From positions 1 through 53,479 of the forward strand of contig NZ_JAHHZS010000029.1 of NCBI RefSeq assembly GCF_022606295.1: DNA of 53,479 nucleotides, read 5' to 3'. Below the pieces are notes generated by a model. The model ran no database searches. It had not been told where the DNA came from and saw only the letters and a program-made list of their open reading frames with translations. Origin of the DNA: Arthrobacter bambusae. Lineage in GTDB: Bacteria > Actinomycetota > Actinomycetes > Actinomycetales > Micrococcaceae. This document shows positions 24,258-32,571 of the stretch, piece after piece; position 1 is the stretch's first letter; the number at the start of each line of letters is the position of its first letter. A program made the position numbers and the translations under genes.

Positions 24258-25344
24258 CCGTCCGCGGTGCCTGGAAGGACAGCAAGCGTAGCCACTCAGG
24301 GTTCGGGTCTGCCAAACGAACGCCTTGCAGCGCTGCCACAGTTTCCTGCACGACGACGGCGGCCTCCAGCTCCGCGAGTTTCGCACCAAGGCAGCGGTGG
24401 ATGCCAGAGCCGAAGGCCAGTCCGTAGGACGTAGGGCCATGCTCCGACAATGAGTGGTTGCCCGTGAGTTCCAGCAGGATTTCCGCACCGGCCGGTATGT
24501 GCCCGCCGTCGAACATCGTGTCCCGTGCGGCAATCCGGCGCCACGTTGGAACGGAAGATTCCGTGGCCAGGACGTGCCGGATGAGGTCCCGGGCCGTGGA
24601 GCCGGAAGCTGCGTCGTCCCAGGCAAAGCCGACCGATCCCTCGGCAAGCCGGAATAGCGCCGTGCTGATGAGCTGCGTGGTGGTTTCCTGCCCCGCGATG
24701 AGCAAGAAGTACCCGAGGGAACAGATTTCCGGAGTGCTCAGACCGTGCTCCGCCAAGGAGCCGAAGAGATTCCGCCCGGGCAAGGCCACGGCCTCGAGGA
24801 CGAGATCCCGGAGCCAGCCGTAGAACTCCGCGGCGCTGTGGGCCAGTTCCAGTTGCCGCTCGGAATCCGGCCAACCCCAGAACAGTTCCAGGGAGTCCAA
24901 ACTCCAGGCCTTCAATTTCGCAAGATCCCGCACCGGGAGTCCCAAAAGCTCCAGCATCACGATTGCCGGCGGGTGCGCAGCCACCGCATGGACGAGATCC
25001 ACGCGCCCGTCCGCCTTCAGAAGCCCGGCGGCCGTCGCTGCCGCATCCCGCGCGATGCCGCGAATACGTGACTCGAAAGCGCCTACGGTGGCGGGGGTGA
25101 AGAACCCGGCCACCACCTTCCGGATACCGGCATGGGAATCGGTATGGTTGCTGGCCAGCACGGGCGGCAATGCGAATCGGGCTCGCTGCAGGACCCGCAA
25201 GGACGGTCCGGACAACGGTGTCACAGCGATGAGGGCGTTCGCCGGGCTGAAGTCATCAGGTCGGTGCAGGACCTCCCGCACCGCCGCGGGGTCCCGCAGC
25301 ACCATATAGGGACATGTCCGGGCGCTGGCAGAAGCGGTACTCAT
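24241..25344 (-). CDS. Divergent cytochrome P450 ending the biotin operon
   Basis: P450-fold protein of 367 residues, shorter than the usual 390-420. Helix I is present (AGQETTT, 218-223) and so is the haem loop FGSGIHRCLG with Cys318 as thiolate ligand. The nearly invariant ExxR of helix K is absent: aligned on ESSVPTWRR, the motif position reads HVLA (257-260). The meander segment normally containing RDPxxFxxPDxFD is also shortened by about 10 residues. The ATG overlaps the bioD stop (ATGA), making it the last gene of the operon. Bacillus BioI, a P450, supplies pimeloyl-ACP for biotin, so a BioI-like role is the contextual guess. The sequence itself leaves oxygen activation in doubt. Confidence 0.85.
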   Translation of the reverse strand: MSTASASARTCPYMVLRDPAAVREVLHRPDDFSPANALIAVTPLSGPSLRVLQRARFALPPVLASNHTDSHAGIRKVVAGFFTPATVGAFESRIRGIARDAAATAAGLLKADGRVDLVHAVAAHPPAIVMLELLGLPVRDLAKLKAWSLDSLELFWGWPDSERQLELAHSAAEFYGWLRDLVLEAVALPGRNLFGSLAEHGLSTPEICSLGYFLLIAGQETTTQLISTALFRLAEGSVGFAWDDAASGSTARDLIRHVLATESSVPTWRRIAARDTMFDGGHIPAGAEILLELTGNHSLSEHGPTSYGLAFGSGIHRCLGAKLAELEAAVVVQETVAALQGVRLADPNPEWLRLLSFQAPRTVSVGF

Positions 25345-26021
25345 GACCAGGCGCCGCTCAGCCAGTGCGCGCTTGCTTCGCGGAAGGTCACCGGAGGAAG
25401 GTCCGCGGCGCGTTCCGGGATCACTCCGAGGAGCGGCCGCGACGCGCCAAGTGTCGCCCGGTTGCCGTGTTCCAGCACGCCCGGGTCGTCCGGCCACGAC
25501 CCCAGAACGACGCCCCGGATGGCCAGGTCCCTGCGTTCCAGGGCTTCGAGGGTGAGTGCCGTGTGGTTGAGGGTTCCCAAGGCTGGACGGGCAACCACAA
25601 CAAAGCCCGCATCCGGCCCAAGGTGCCTGCCCAGATCCGCCAGCGTGCCGCCGTCGTGGTCTAGCTCCACAAGAAGTCCACCGGAACCCTCCACGAGGAC
25701 GTGGTCATGGGTGCTCGCGAGTTCGCGGACCCGCGTGGCATGTGCCGCCAGCGGCGGCAAAGCGACTCTGTCGAGCGCCGCTGCGGGCACGGGGGCGAGG
25801 GGTTCTTGAAGCACGACGCCGGCCTCAGCCGTGAGCGGTCCGGCCAAGCGGGCGATTTCGGTGCAGTCGGAGTCGCCAACAGCAGCTCCGCTCTGGCACG
25901 GCTTGTACACGGCCACAGACCGGCCCTCAGCCTGCAGGGCGGACGCGAGTGCCGCCGTCGTGACCGTTTTGCCGACGCCGGTGTCTGTCCCGGTGACCAG
26001 CACTATTGGTGGCAGTCTCAT
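25341..26021 (-). CDS. bioD: Dethiobiotin synthetase
   Basis: ATP-dependent enzyme that closes the ureido ring of dethiobiotin from 7,8-diaminopelargonate and CO2. It has 226 residues. The P-loop is GTDTGVGKT at 11-19, followed by YKPCQSGA with the substrate-binding lysine, LAGPLTAEAGVVLQEPLAP, and VEGSGGLLVEL, a family hallmark. The start ATG overlaps the bioF stop by 4 bases, which defines it; the longer reading frame upstream is not used. The end overlaps the P450 start by 4 bases. Confidence 0.95.
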   Translation of the reverse strand: MRLPPIVLVTGTDTGVGKTVTTAALASALQAEGRSVAVYKPCQSGAAVGDSDCTEIARLAGPLTAEAGVVLQEPLAPVPAAALDRVALPPLAAHATRVRELASTHDHVLVEGSGGLLVELDHDGGTLADLGRHLGPDAGFVVVARPALGTLNHTALTLEALERRDLAIRGVVLGSWPDDPGVLEHGNRATLGASRPLLGVIPERAADLPPVTFREASAHWLSGAWS

Positions 26022-27193
26022 GGCGTTTCCTCCAAAATACGGCGCAACGTCGCGCACGCGTAGTCGATGTCGTGGGGCGTCAGGGTGGCGCGGGCCGTCA
26101 GCCTGAGGCGGGAGACGCCGTCGGGAACTGATGGCGGGCGGAAGCAGCCGACGCGGACCCCGGCCCTGTGCGCGGCCTTGCTTGCCTCCTGGGCAGCAGC
26201 GGCGGAGCGCATGGGGATGGATTGCACGGCACCGGCCTGTTGAAAGGGTTCGACGGCGGTGCCCCTCCACTGCAGAAAATGCATCAGTCCCGCCGTGAGG
26301 CTGGAAGCGTTCCGGTGAACGGCCGCGGCGCGCCAAGGTTCCGCACGGATGATTCCGACGGCGGCCAGTGCAGCGGCAGCCGACGACGGCGCGAGTCCTG
26401 TGTCGAAGATGAAGCTGCGTGCCCTGTTGACGAGGTGTTCCCGGAGCAGCGCGCTGCCCAAGACGGCTCCACCTTGGCTACCGAGTGACTTGGAAAGCGT
26501 CGCGGTCAGCACCACGTTGGGGTGGGCGGCAAGTTCCGTTCCGGCCACCGAACCGCGGCCCTGAAACGCGCCGTTGCCCGCCACCCCGAGGCTGTGGGCT
26601 TCATCCACGAGGAGCGTCGCGTCGTGCTCTTCGGCCAATGCCAGCAACTGGGGGAGCGGGGCGGCGTCCCCGAAGACGCTGTAGATGGACTCGACCGCGA
26701 TCAAGGCCCGGGGTTCAGTGCGGGTGCGCAGCTGGTGCCCGGTTGCGCCGAGATCGTTGTGCGGAACCGTTTCCACCCTCGAACGGCTCAGCCGGAAACC
26801 GTCAATGAGCGAAGCGTGGCAATGTTCGTCGGCAACGATGAGGGTCCCGGGTCCGCCGAGCGCCGTCGTGACTCCCAGATTGGCCAAGTAGCCGGTCGAG
26901 AAGACCAACGCTGATTCCATGCCTGTCAGGTCCGCGAGCCCGGACTCGAGTTCCAGGTGCAGCGCAGTGGTTCCGGCAACCAGCCGAGACGACGTGGCAC
27001 CGGTACCCCAACGGCCGATCGCTTCCCGGGCAGCTTCTGCCAGCCTCGGATCCGTCGCGAGGCCAAGATAGTCGTTGCTGGCCAGATCCACTCCCGGGTC
27101 CCCACCGAGGCGCGTCATGGGCGTCCGGACGAGGCCCCGGCGCTCGCGGACCGCGGCCTGCTGTTCCAACCACGCGGTCATGGACCTGCTCAT
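26018..27193 (-). CDS. bioF: 8-amino-7-oxononanoate synthase
   Basis: PLP enzyme that condenses L-alanine with a pimeloyl thioester, the first ring-assembly step of biotin. It has 391 residues from ATG 27193. Conserved segments: LASNDYLGLATDPR, GTGATSSRLVAGTT, LLVDEAHSLGV with the PLP-binding Asp, and LSKSLGSQGG with the Schiff-base lysine near residue 235. The start overlaps the bioA stop (ATGA). A second in-frame ATG lies 12 bases downstream, but the overlap favours the first. A free pimeloyl source gene (bioW, bioC, bioH) is not in the window. Confidence 0.95.
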   Translation of the reverse strand: MSRSMTAWLEQQAAVRERRGLVRTPMTRLGGDPGVDLASNDYLGLATDPRLAEAAREAIGRWGTGATSSRLVAGTTALHLELESGLADLTGMESALVFSTGYLANLGVTTALGGPGTLIVADEHCHASLIDGFRLSRSRVETVPHNDLGATGHQLRTRTEPRALIAVESIYSVFGDAAPLPQLLALAEEHDATLLVDEAHSLGVAGNGAFQGRGSVAGTELAAHPNVVLTATLSKSLGSQGGAVLGSALLREHLVNRARSFIFDTGLAPSSAAAALAAVGIIRAEPWRAAAVHRNASSLTAGLMHFLQWRGTAVEPFQQAGAVQSIPMRSAAAAQEASKAAHRAGVRVGCFRPPSVPDGVSRLRLTARATLTPHDIDYACATLRRILEETP

Positions 27194-28515
27194 GGGCCGT
27201 GCACCTCGGCCACGGCCGCCACCATGCCTTCGCCCATCCGCCGGACCTCGTCGGCGGTACTGATGTAGGGCGGCATCGCGTAAACAAGGTTCCGGAATGG
27301 CCGCAGCCACACTCCGCGCCCGACGGCGGCACTCGTCACGGCGGCGACGTCCACGTCCGTGTTCAACTCGAGGACGCCGACGGCGCCGATCGTGCGGACC
27401 TCCTTGACGGCGTCGAGCGCATTGGCGGCTTCGAGGCCAGCCGCGAGGCCCGAGCCGATCCGGGCCACATCCCTGCGCCACGTGCCGTCGTCGAGAATGC
27501 CCAAACTCGCATTGGCCACTGAACACGCGAGCGGATTGCCCATGAACGTGGGCCCGTGTAGCAGCGCACCCGCACCGCCGCTCGAGACGCGGGCCGCAAC
27601 CTCGCCTGTACAGAGCGTCGCGGCGAGCGTGACGTAGCCACCGGTGAGGGCTTTGCCGACGCACATGACGTCCGGAACGATCCCGGCGTGTTCCGCGGCG
27701 AACAGCTCGCCTGTGCGGCCGAAGCCCGTGGCGATCTCGTCGAGGATCAGGAGGATCCCGTGCCGGTCGGCGATGTCGCGGAGGATGCGCAGGCATTGGG
27801 CGGCGTAAACGAACATACCGCCGGCGCCTTGAAGCACCGGCTCCACGATGATCGCGGCCAGTTCGTTGGTGTGTTCCTCCGCCAGCTGCTCGACGTGCGC
27901 CTGCCATTCCGCGATTTCCCCTGGTGGCGCGCCCACGGCGGGTGGCCGCGCAGCGAAAACATTGGCAGCGAGCAGCCCGGGGAACGCCGAATGCATGCCG
28001 TCCACGGGGTCGCAGACGCCCATCGCCGCGAAGGTATCGCCGTGGTAGCCGCCGCGGATGCTGAGGAACCGTTGCCTCTTGGGGAACCCCGAAGCCGTTT
28101 GGAACTGCACCGCCAGTTTGAGCGCCACCTCGACGGACACCGAGCCCGAATCCGCCAGGAAGACCCGCTCCAACCGTGGCCGATCCGCCGCGGAAGGAGC
28201 CATGGCAACCAGCCGTTCGGCCAGTTCGACTGCGGGTTCATGGGTGAGGCCGCCGAACATCACATGGCTGAATGTTTCGAGTTGGCGCTTCGCCGCGGTG
28301 TCCAAGACAGGGTTCCGGTAGCCGTGGATGACTGCCCACCAGGAGGACATGGCGTCGAGCACCTCATGGCGTCGGCCGCTTTCGTCGCGGAGCCGCAGCG
28401 TCACGCCGTCGGCGTCTTCGACTTCCCACAACGGCAGCGTCACCGACGCCGGAGCGTACGGATGCCAAAGGCTTGCCCTGTCGCGCTGGATGACGTCACG
28501 CTGGATGACGCTCAT
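27190..28515 (-). CDS. bioA: Adenosylmethionine-8-amino-7-oxononanoate aminotransferase
   Basis: PLP aminotransferase that makes 7,8-diaminopelargonate, using S-adenosylmethionine as the usual amino donor. It has 441 residues. Typical BioA features: LWHPYAP near the start, DAMSSWWAVIHGYRNP, FADSGS-type FLADSGSVSVEVALK, GGYHGDTFAAMGVCDP, LLILDEIATGFGRTG and VGKALTGGY with the catalytic lysine near 288. The ATG overlaps the bsaP stop by 4 bases, so the longer upstream reading frame is set aside. Third gene of the biotin operon. Confidence 0.96.
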   Translation of the reverse strand: MSVIQRDVIQRDRASLWHPYAPASVTLPLWEVEDADGVTLRLRDESGRRHEVLDAMSSWWAVIHGYRNPVLDTAAKRQLETFSHVMFGGLTHEPAVELAERLVAMAPSAADRPRLERVFLADSGSVSVEVALKLAVQFQTASGFPKRQRFLSIRGGYHGDTFAAMGVCDPVDGMHSAFPGLLAANVFAARPPAVGAPPGEIAEWQAHVEQLAEEHTNELAAIIVEPVLQGAGGMFVYAAQCLRILRDIADRHGILLILDEIATGFGRTGELFAAEHAGIVPDVMCVGKALTGGYVTLAATLCTGEVAARVSSGGAGALLHGPTFMGNPLACSVANASLGILDDGTWRRDVARIGSGLAAGLEAANALDAVKEVRTIGAVGVLELNTDVDVAAVTSAAVGRGVWLRPFRNLVYAMPPYISTADEVRRMGEGMVAAVAEVHGP

Positions 28516-28709
28516 GGCGTGACCCGGCCGTGGCGCGAGCATTCCGCGGTCCAGCCGAGCGGCGTGACCTGGACTTTCATGCGGCGACGGCATTGGGCGC
28601 AATAGCGTGGGGGCTCCATCGCCAGGCGCTGCTGGCAGCTTTGGTGAGCGTCCGACGTCGGGCGCTCGCCGCACAGACCGCAGTAACTATCCGTGACGGT
28701 GGTGCTCAC
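28512..28709 (-). CDS. bsaP: Biotin synthase auxiliary protein BsaP
   Basis: A 65-residue cysteine-rich protein between bioB and bioA. Cysteines lie at 10, 13, 25, 37, 40 and 57, and the core RYCAQCRRRMKVQVTP...GWTAECSRHG matches the actinobacterial BsaP family (mycobacterial Rv1590) as I remember it. That protein is reported to be needed for biotin synthase function in mycobacteria; the cysteines suggest metal or Fe-S handling. The start is GTG 28709, within the GTGA overlap with the bioB stop, and the end overlaps the bioA start. It is easily missed because it is so short. Confidence rests on the motif and on its position. Confidence 0.87.
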   Translation of the reverse strand: MSTTVTDSYCGLCGERPTSDAHQSCQQRLAMEPPRYCAQCRRRMKVQVTPLGWTAECSRHGRVTP

Positions 28710-29734
28710 AGCGACTTCTGGAGTTCCTTGATGGGCATGTTCAGCTCGACGAGGAGGTTGAGGTCCGCATCGGCGGGACGGCCGAGTGTGGTCAGGTAGT
28801 TGCCGACGATCACCGCGTTGATACCGCCCATGAGGCCTTCGCGCGTGCCGAGATCGCCCAGGGTCATTTCCCGTCCGCCGGCGTAACGCAGCACGGTCCG
28901 TGGCATGGCGAGGCGGAATGCCGCGATGGCGCGGAGGGCGTCCTTGCCGTCCATGATTCCTTGGTTTTCGAGGGGAGTCCCGGGGCGCGGATTGAGGAAG
29001 TTCAGCGGGACTTCGTGGGGTTCGAGGGCTGCTAGCTGGCTGGCGAGTTCGGCTCGCTGGGCGGTGGTTTCGCCCATGCCGATCAGCGCACCGCAGCAGA
29101 GCTCCATACCGGCCGCCTTGACCATGTTGCAGGTCTCGAGGCGTTCCTCGTAAGTGTGGGTGGTGACGACTTCGGGGAAGAAGCTGCGTGCTGTTTCGAG
29201 GTTGTGGTTGTAGCGGTGGACGCCCCACTCGGCGAGCTGGTCCACTTGGCGCTGGGTGAGCATGCCCAACGAGCAGGCGATGTTGATGTCCACTTCCGCG
29301 TTGATGCGGTCGATCGCGAACTTGATCTGGTTCATGAGCTTGATGTCCGGGCCTCGGACGGCTGCGACGATGCAGAACTCGGTGGCCCCGGTAGCAGCCG
29401 TTTCCTTGGCGGCCTTCACGAGCTCCGGGATGTCGAGCCAGACGCCCCGGACCGGGCTGTCGAACAATCCCGATTGGCTGCAGAAATGACAGTCCTCAGG
29501 GCATCCTCCGGTCTTGATGGAGATGATTCCCTCCACTTCGACGTCCTCGCCGCAGTGCTCCAAGCGGACCTCGTGGGCAAGCTGCAGGGCCTCAGGGATG
29601 GCCTCGTCCGGGAGCTCCAGGATCTCGAGCAGCTGGGATTCGCTGAGGCCTTCGCCGTCCGCGAGGACTTGCTCGCGGGCTGTTTCCAGAATCGGATAGG
29701 TGGACGTAAGCCTTGGGTTTGGCTGGGTGGTCAT
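28706..29734 (-). CDS. bioB: Biotin synthase
   Basis: Radical SAM enzyme that inserts sulfur into dethiobiotin, the last step of the pathway. It has 342 residues. The [4Fe-4S] motif CxxxCxxC is CPEDCHFC (Cys78, Cys82, Cys85). Further landmarks are SIKTGGCPEDCHFCSQS, YNHNLETA, GLIGMGE-like GALIGMGETTAQR, and NFLNPRPGTPLENQ. GAGGAG lies just before ATG 29734. It is the first gene of the operon, transcribed from the divergent region that holds an inverted repeat, and it overlaps bsaP by 4 bases. Confidence 0.97.
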   Translation of the reverse strand: MTTQPNPRLTSTYPILETAREQVLADGEGLSESQLLEILELPDEAIPEALQLAHEVRLEHCGEDVEVEGIISIKTGGCPEDCHFCSQSGLFDSPVRGVWLDIPELVKAAKETAATGATEFCIVAAVRGPDIKLMNQIKFAIDRINAEVDINIACSLGMLTQRQVDQLAEWGVHRYNHNLETARSFFPEVVTTHTYEERLETCNMVKAAGMELCCGALIGMGETTAQRAELASQLAALEPHEVPLNFLNPRPGTPLENQGIMDGKDALRAIAAFRLAMPRTVLRYAGGREMTLGDLGTREGLMGGINAVIVGNYLTTLGRPADADLNLLVELNMPIKELQKSL

Positions 29735-29768
29735 GATGCTCCTCGGCCGCTACTTGCAGGGGATGGTG

Positions 29769-29822
29769 CGTTACTTCATGACGGTAACGGGCTTGTGGGG
29801 AGGTGATTTTGTTGGACGTCCA
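29769..29822. promoter_or_regulatory. Inverted repeats in the bioB upstream region
   Basis: CGTTAC at 29769-29774 pairs with GTAACG at 29784-29789 across 9 bases, 35 bases upstream of the bioB start codon. A separate perfect 10-base palindrome, TGGACGTCCA, lies at 29813-29822. Either could be an operator for biotin control. Actinobacteria are known to use a TetR-type BioQ or BirA for this, but I cannot match these sites to a known consensus with certainty. Confidence 0.4.
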
Positions 29823-29952
29823 CAAACCCGGAGCTGCAATCTTGGCGGCCGACTCGCTGGATAAGTTACAGCGCGGAAACATCGTGGAGACTCGGTCGTT
29901 TCATGCCGCCGATAGCGTCAAGGGCGATGTCCAGACGAGGAAAGTTGCGGGG

Positions 29953-31704
29953 ATGACTGACGATTCGAAGACAACACAAGTGCTTGAACCACCGACGGCG
30001 GGTGGCTCCCCAGGAGGAACCGCCGTCGTCGAACCTTCCGAGGCGCTAGGCGCCGGGAGCCGCGCGGCGGGCAACGCCGACGCGATGAGCGCAGCGAAGG
30101 AGAGCCTGGAGGACTACACCCTCAGGTTCGCGCCACGGTCCTACCGCAAGTGGGGTGCGGGCGTGGTGGCAACAAGTGCCCTGGGCGGAATTGCCTATTT
30201 GGCTGATTTCTCCATCGGGGCGAACATCGGTATTTCTTACGGTACCGTTAATGCGATTCTCGGAATTGTGGTGGCGGCGGTGGTCATTTTCGCCACCGGA
30301 TTTCCTTTGGCTTACTACGCTGCCCGGTACAACATTGATCTTGACCTCATCACGAGGGGTTCCGGATTCGGCTATTACGGCTCGGTGGTCACCAACGTTA
30401 TTTTCGCGACGTTCACGTTCATCTTCTTCGCGCTCGAGGGTTCCATCATGGCGCAAGGGCTGGAACTTGGGCTGGGGATTCCGCAGTGGCTCGGTTATGC
30501 GGCGTCCACGCTTCTTGTCATTCCCTTGGTGATTTACGGGATGAAGGCCCTGTCCAAGCTGCAGGTGTGGACCACCCCGTTGTGGCTCCTGCTCATGGTG
30601 GTTCCCGTGGGGTATTTGGTGATTTCGCCCCCGGACAGCATCGGGGAATTCTTCGCGTTCACGGGCAAATCCGGCGCTGAAGGCACTAACCTGGCCTCCG
30701 TGATGCTGGCCGCGGGTGTCTGCCTGTCGCTCATGGCGCAGATCGCGGAACAGATTGACTACTTGCGCTTCATGCCGCCCAAGACAGCGGAGAATAGGGC
30801 CGCGTGGTGGCGAGCCGTGATCCTGGCCGGTCCGGGCTGGGTGATCTTCGGCGCGATCAAGCAGATCGTGGGCATGTTCATTGCCATTTACCTGATCGCG
30901 ACCTTGGATCCGGCCGCCTCCGCGCGTGCCAACGAGCCGGTGCACCAATTCCTTGGCGTGTACCAGGAAATGATGCCGGCCTGGCTGGCGATGACCTTGG
31001 CCGTGGTGCTCGTGGTCATTTCGCAAATCAAGATCAACGTGACCAACGCCTACTCCGGTTCGCTCGCGTGGACCAACAGCTTCACGCGTGTCACCAAGAG
31101 CTATCCGGGCCGGATGGTTTTCGTAGTGGTGAACCTGGTGATTGCGCTCGTGCTGATGGAAGCGAATATGTTCGAGTTCCTGAACACCATTCTTGGTTTC
31201 TACGCGAATTGCGCCATGGCATGGGTGGTTACGGTGGCGTCCGATATCGCCATCAACAAATATTTGCTCAAGATTTCGCCGAAGGTTCCGGAGTTCCGCC
31301 GCGGCATGCTTTACGCCGTGAACCCGGTGGGCTTCATCTCGATGCTGGTTTCGGCCACTGTGTCGATTGCCGTGTTCTTCGGTGCCTTCGGTTCGGCTGT
31401 CCAGCCATACTCGCCGATTTTCGCCGTCGGGCTGGCTCTCGTGCTGCCGCCGGTGCTGGCTCTCCTGACTCGCGGAAAGTATTACCTGCGCCGTGGCCAC
31501 GACGGTATCGAGCTGCCCATGTTCGACGCCGACGGCAACCCGAGCGATGTCAAGCTTTTGTGCCACGTGACGGGCCTGGAGTTCGAGCGTCCGGACATGG
31601 TCCGCTCTGCCCAGGACGGGCCCGACGGCGAGCCGCAGTTCATCTCTTCGCTCGCCTTGTCGACCGATAAGTCGGGGGAGTTGGTCCTGCCGGCTCAAAG
31701 GTAG
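29953..31704 (+). CDS. NCS1-family purine/cytosine permease
   Basis: Nucleobase:cation symporter-1 family, 583 residues. A disordered N-terminus (Pro/Gly/Ser/Glu) precedes about 12 membrane helices starting near residue 80. YTLRFAPRSYRKWG and ALGGIAYLADFSIGANIGISYG are the typical TM1 region; DLDLITRGSGFGYYGS and ITNAYSGSLAWTN-like NVTNAYSGSLAWTNSF fit substrate-site loops. A hydrophilic tail of about 75 residues follows. ATG 29953 is preferred over the upstream GTG because GAGGAAAG lies before it. The substrate may be cytosine, a purine or an allied compound. A cytosine deaminase and an adenine deaminase occur 12 and 20 kb away. Confidence 0.85.
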   Translation: MTDDSKTTQVLEPPTAGGSPGGTAVVEPSEALGAGSRAAGNADAMSAAKESLEDYTLRFAPRSYRKWGAGVVATSALGGIAYLADFSIGANIGISYGTVNAILGIVVAAVVIFATGFPLAYYAARYNIDLDLITRGSGFGYYGSVVTNVIFATFTFIFFALEGSIMAQGLELGLGIPQWLGYAASTLLVIPLVIYGMKALSKLQVWTTPLWLLLMVVPVGYLVISPPDSIGEFFAFTGKSGAEGTNLASVMLAAGVCLSLMAQIAEQIDYLRFMPPKTAENRAAWWRAVILAGPGWVIFGAIKQIVGMFIAIYLIATLDPAASARANEPVHQFLGVYQEMMPAWLAMTLAVVLVVISQIKINVTNAYSGSLAWTNSFTRVTKSYPGRMVFVVVNLVIALVLMEANMFEFLNTILGFYANCAMAWVVTVASDIAINKYLLKISPKVPEFRRGMLYAVNPVGFISMLVSATVSIAVFFGAFGSAVQPYSPIFAVGLALVLPPVLALLTRGKYYLRRGHDGIELPMFDADGNPSDVKLLCHVTGLEFERPDMVRSAQDGPDGEPQFISSLALSTDKSGELVLPAQR

Positions 31705-31727
31705 GCGGGAGTTCGACAGGTCCCATA

Positions 31728-31776
31728 GGCCTCGACGACGGATGGGCGGCCTGGCCGCGGTCCCGTCGTCGGGGCC
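31728..31776 (+). terminator. Long hairpin terminator after the NCS1 permease
   Basis: GGCCTCGACGACGG (31728-31741) pairs with CCGTCGTCGGGGCC (31763-31776) with one mismatch; a smaller GGCGGCC/GGCCGC hairpin sits in the loop. TTTGGTTTGTCC follows, giving a U-rich tail. Confidence 0.75.
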
Positions 31777-31936
31777 TTTGGTTTGTCCTCGTTGTGCTTG
31801 TTGTGTCACGCCTCGCTGGTGAAGCGATGCGGGGTAGTGAACCGGGGCCTGTGGATAACTTTCCCGCCAAGATAGGGAAGTGAGCTACCATTTTGGGAAA
31901 CGTTTAGTCTTGAAAACTATTTGGGGATAGCAAACC

Positions 31937-32569
31937 ATGACTCCACGCACCTCGGTTTCTGCTCGCTCTTTCATTATTGGCAGCCTTGCAACGGTGTTGA
32001 CGCTGACTGCGTGCGGGAACAGCACCCAGCCGCAGTCTGCGTCACCGACAGTCTCTGTTTCAGCCAGTGCCACGGCTACGCCCTCTCCGAGCCCGACGGC
32101 TGTTTATAGACCCGCGGACGCCAAAGGGAAGGCCGAGAACGTGCCGGTTCCCGTGTTGCCGGAGGCCGCGAAGACGAACAGCAAGGAAGGCGTGGAGGCG
32201 TTCGCTAGGTACTGGTTTCAGGCGCTTTCGTATGCCTATGAGACTGGGGACACTAGTGCCATCAAGCGGACCACTGGTCCTAACTGCGTCTTTTGTAATG
32301 GCCTTCAAGAATCGATTGGTCAGTCCTGGGCAGACGGAAAGTGGATCGTTGGCGGACGTATCGAAACACCCGTGGTGGCCGGAAAGCCCGGAACCGGACC
32401 AGAATCTCGGCAGGCAACGGTTCAGGTAATCCAGCAGCAAATCGAGATCCGCAAGGCGGATGGAACGCTCTACCAAGAAGCTACTGACGCTTCCAATAGT
32501 GGTAGCCAGCTAGTGGCCACATTCAATTCGGATGGTTGGATGGTCACAGATCTCGGATTGATTCGATAG
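31937..32569 (+). CDS. DUF6318-family lipoprotein
   Basis: Secreted lipoprotein of 210 residues. The signal sequence ends in a lipobox, LTLTAC, with Cys26 as the lipidated residue, followed by a Ser/Thr/Pro/Ala-rich linker of about 40 residues. The folded part (KEGVEAFARYWFQALSYAYE, CVFCNGLQESIGQSWADGKWIVGG) matches DUF6318 as I remember it from Micrococcales. The CVFC pair could form a disulfide or bind metal. GGGGA precedes the start. The next gene starts 2 bases after the stop. GC content is visibly lower than in the flanking genes, a possible sign of transfer. Function unknown. Confidence 0.75.
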   Translation: MTPRTSVSARSFIIGSLATVLTLTACGNSTQPQSASPTVSVSASATATPSPSPTAVYRPADAKGKAENVPVPVLPEAAKTNSKEGVEAFARYWFQALSYAYETGDTSAIKRTTGPNCVFCNGLQESIGQSWADGKWIVGGRIETPVVAGKPGTGPESRQATVQVIQQQIEIRKADGTLYQEATDASNSGSQLVATFNSDGWMVTDLGLIR

Positions 32570-32571
32570 CG

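Noticed and set aside
28710..29228. Long minus-strand frame extending bsaP upstream through bioB
   Set aside because: It is antisense-frame shadow of bioB: composition is Arg/Pro-rich and only the last 65 residues, after the GTGA overlap, look like protein.
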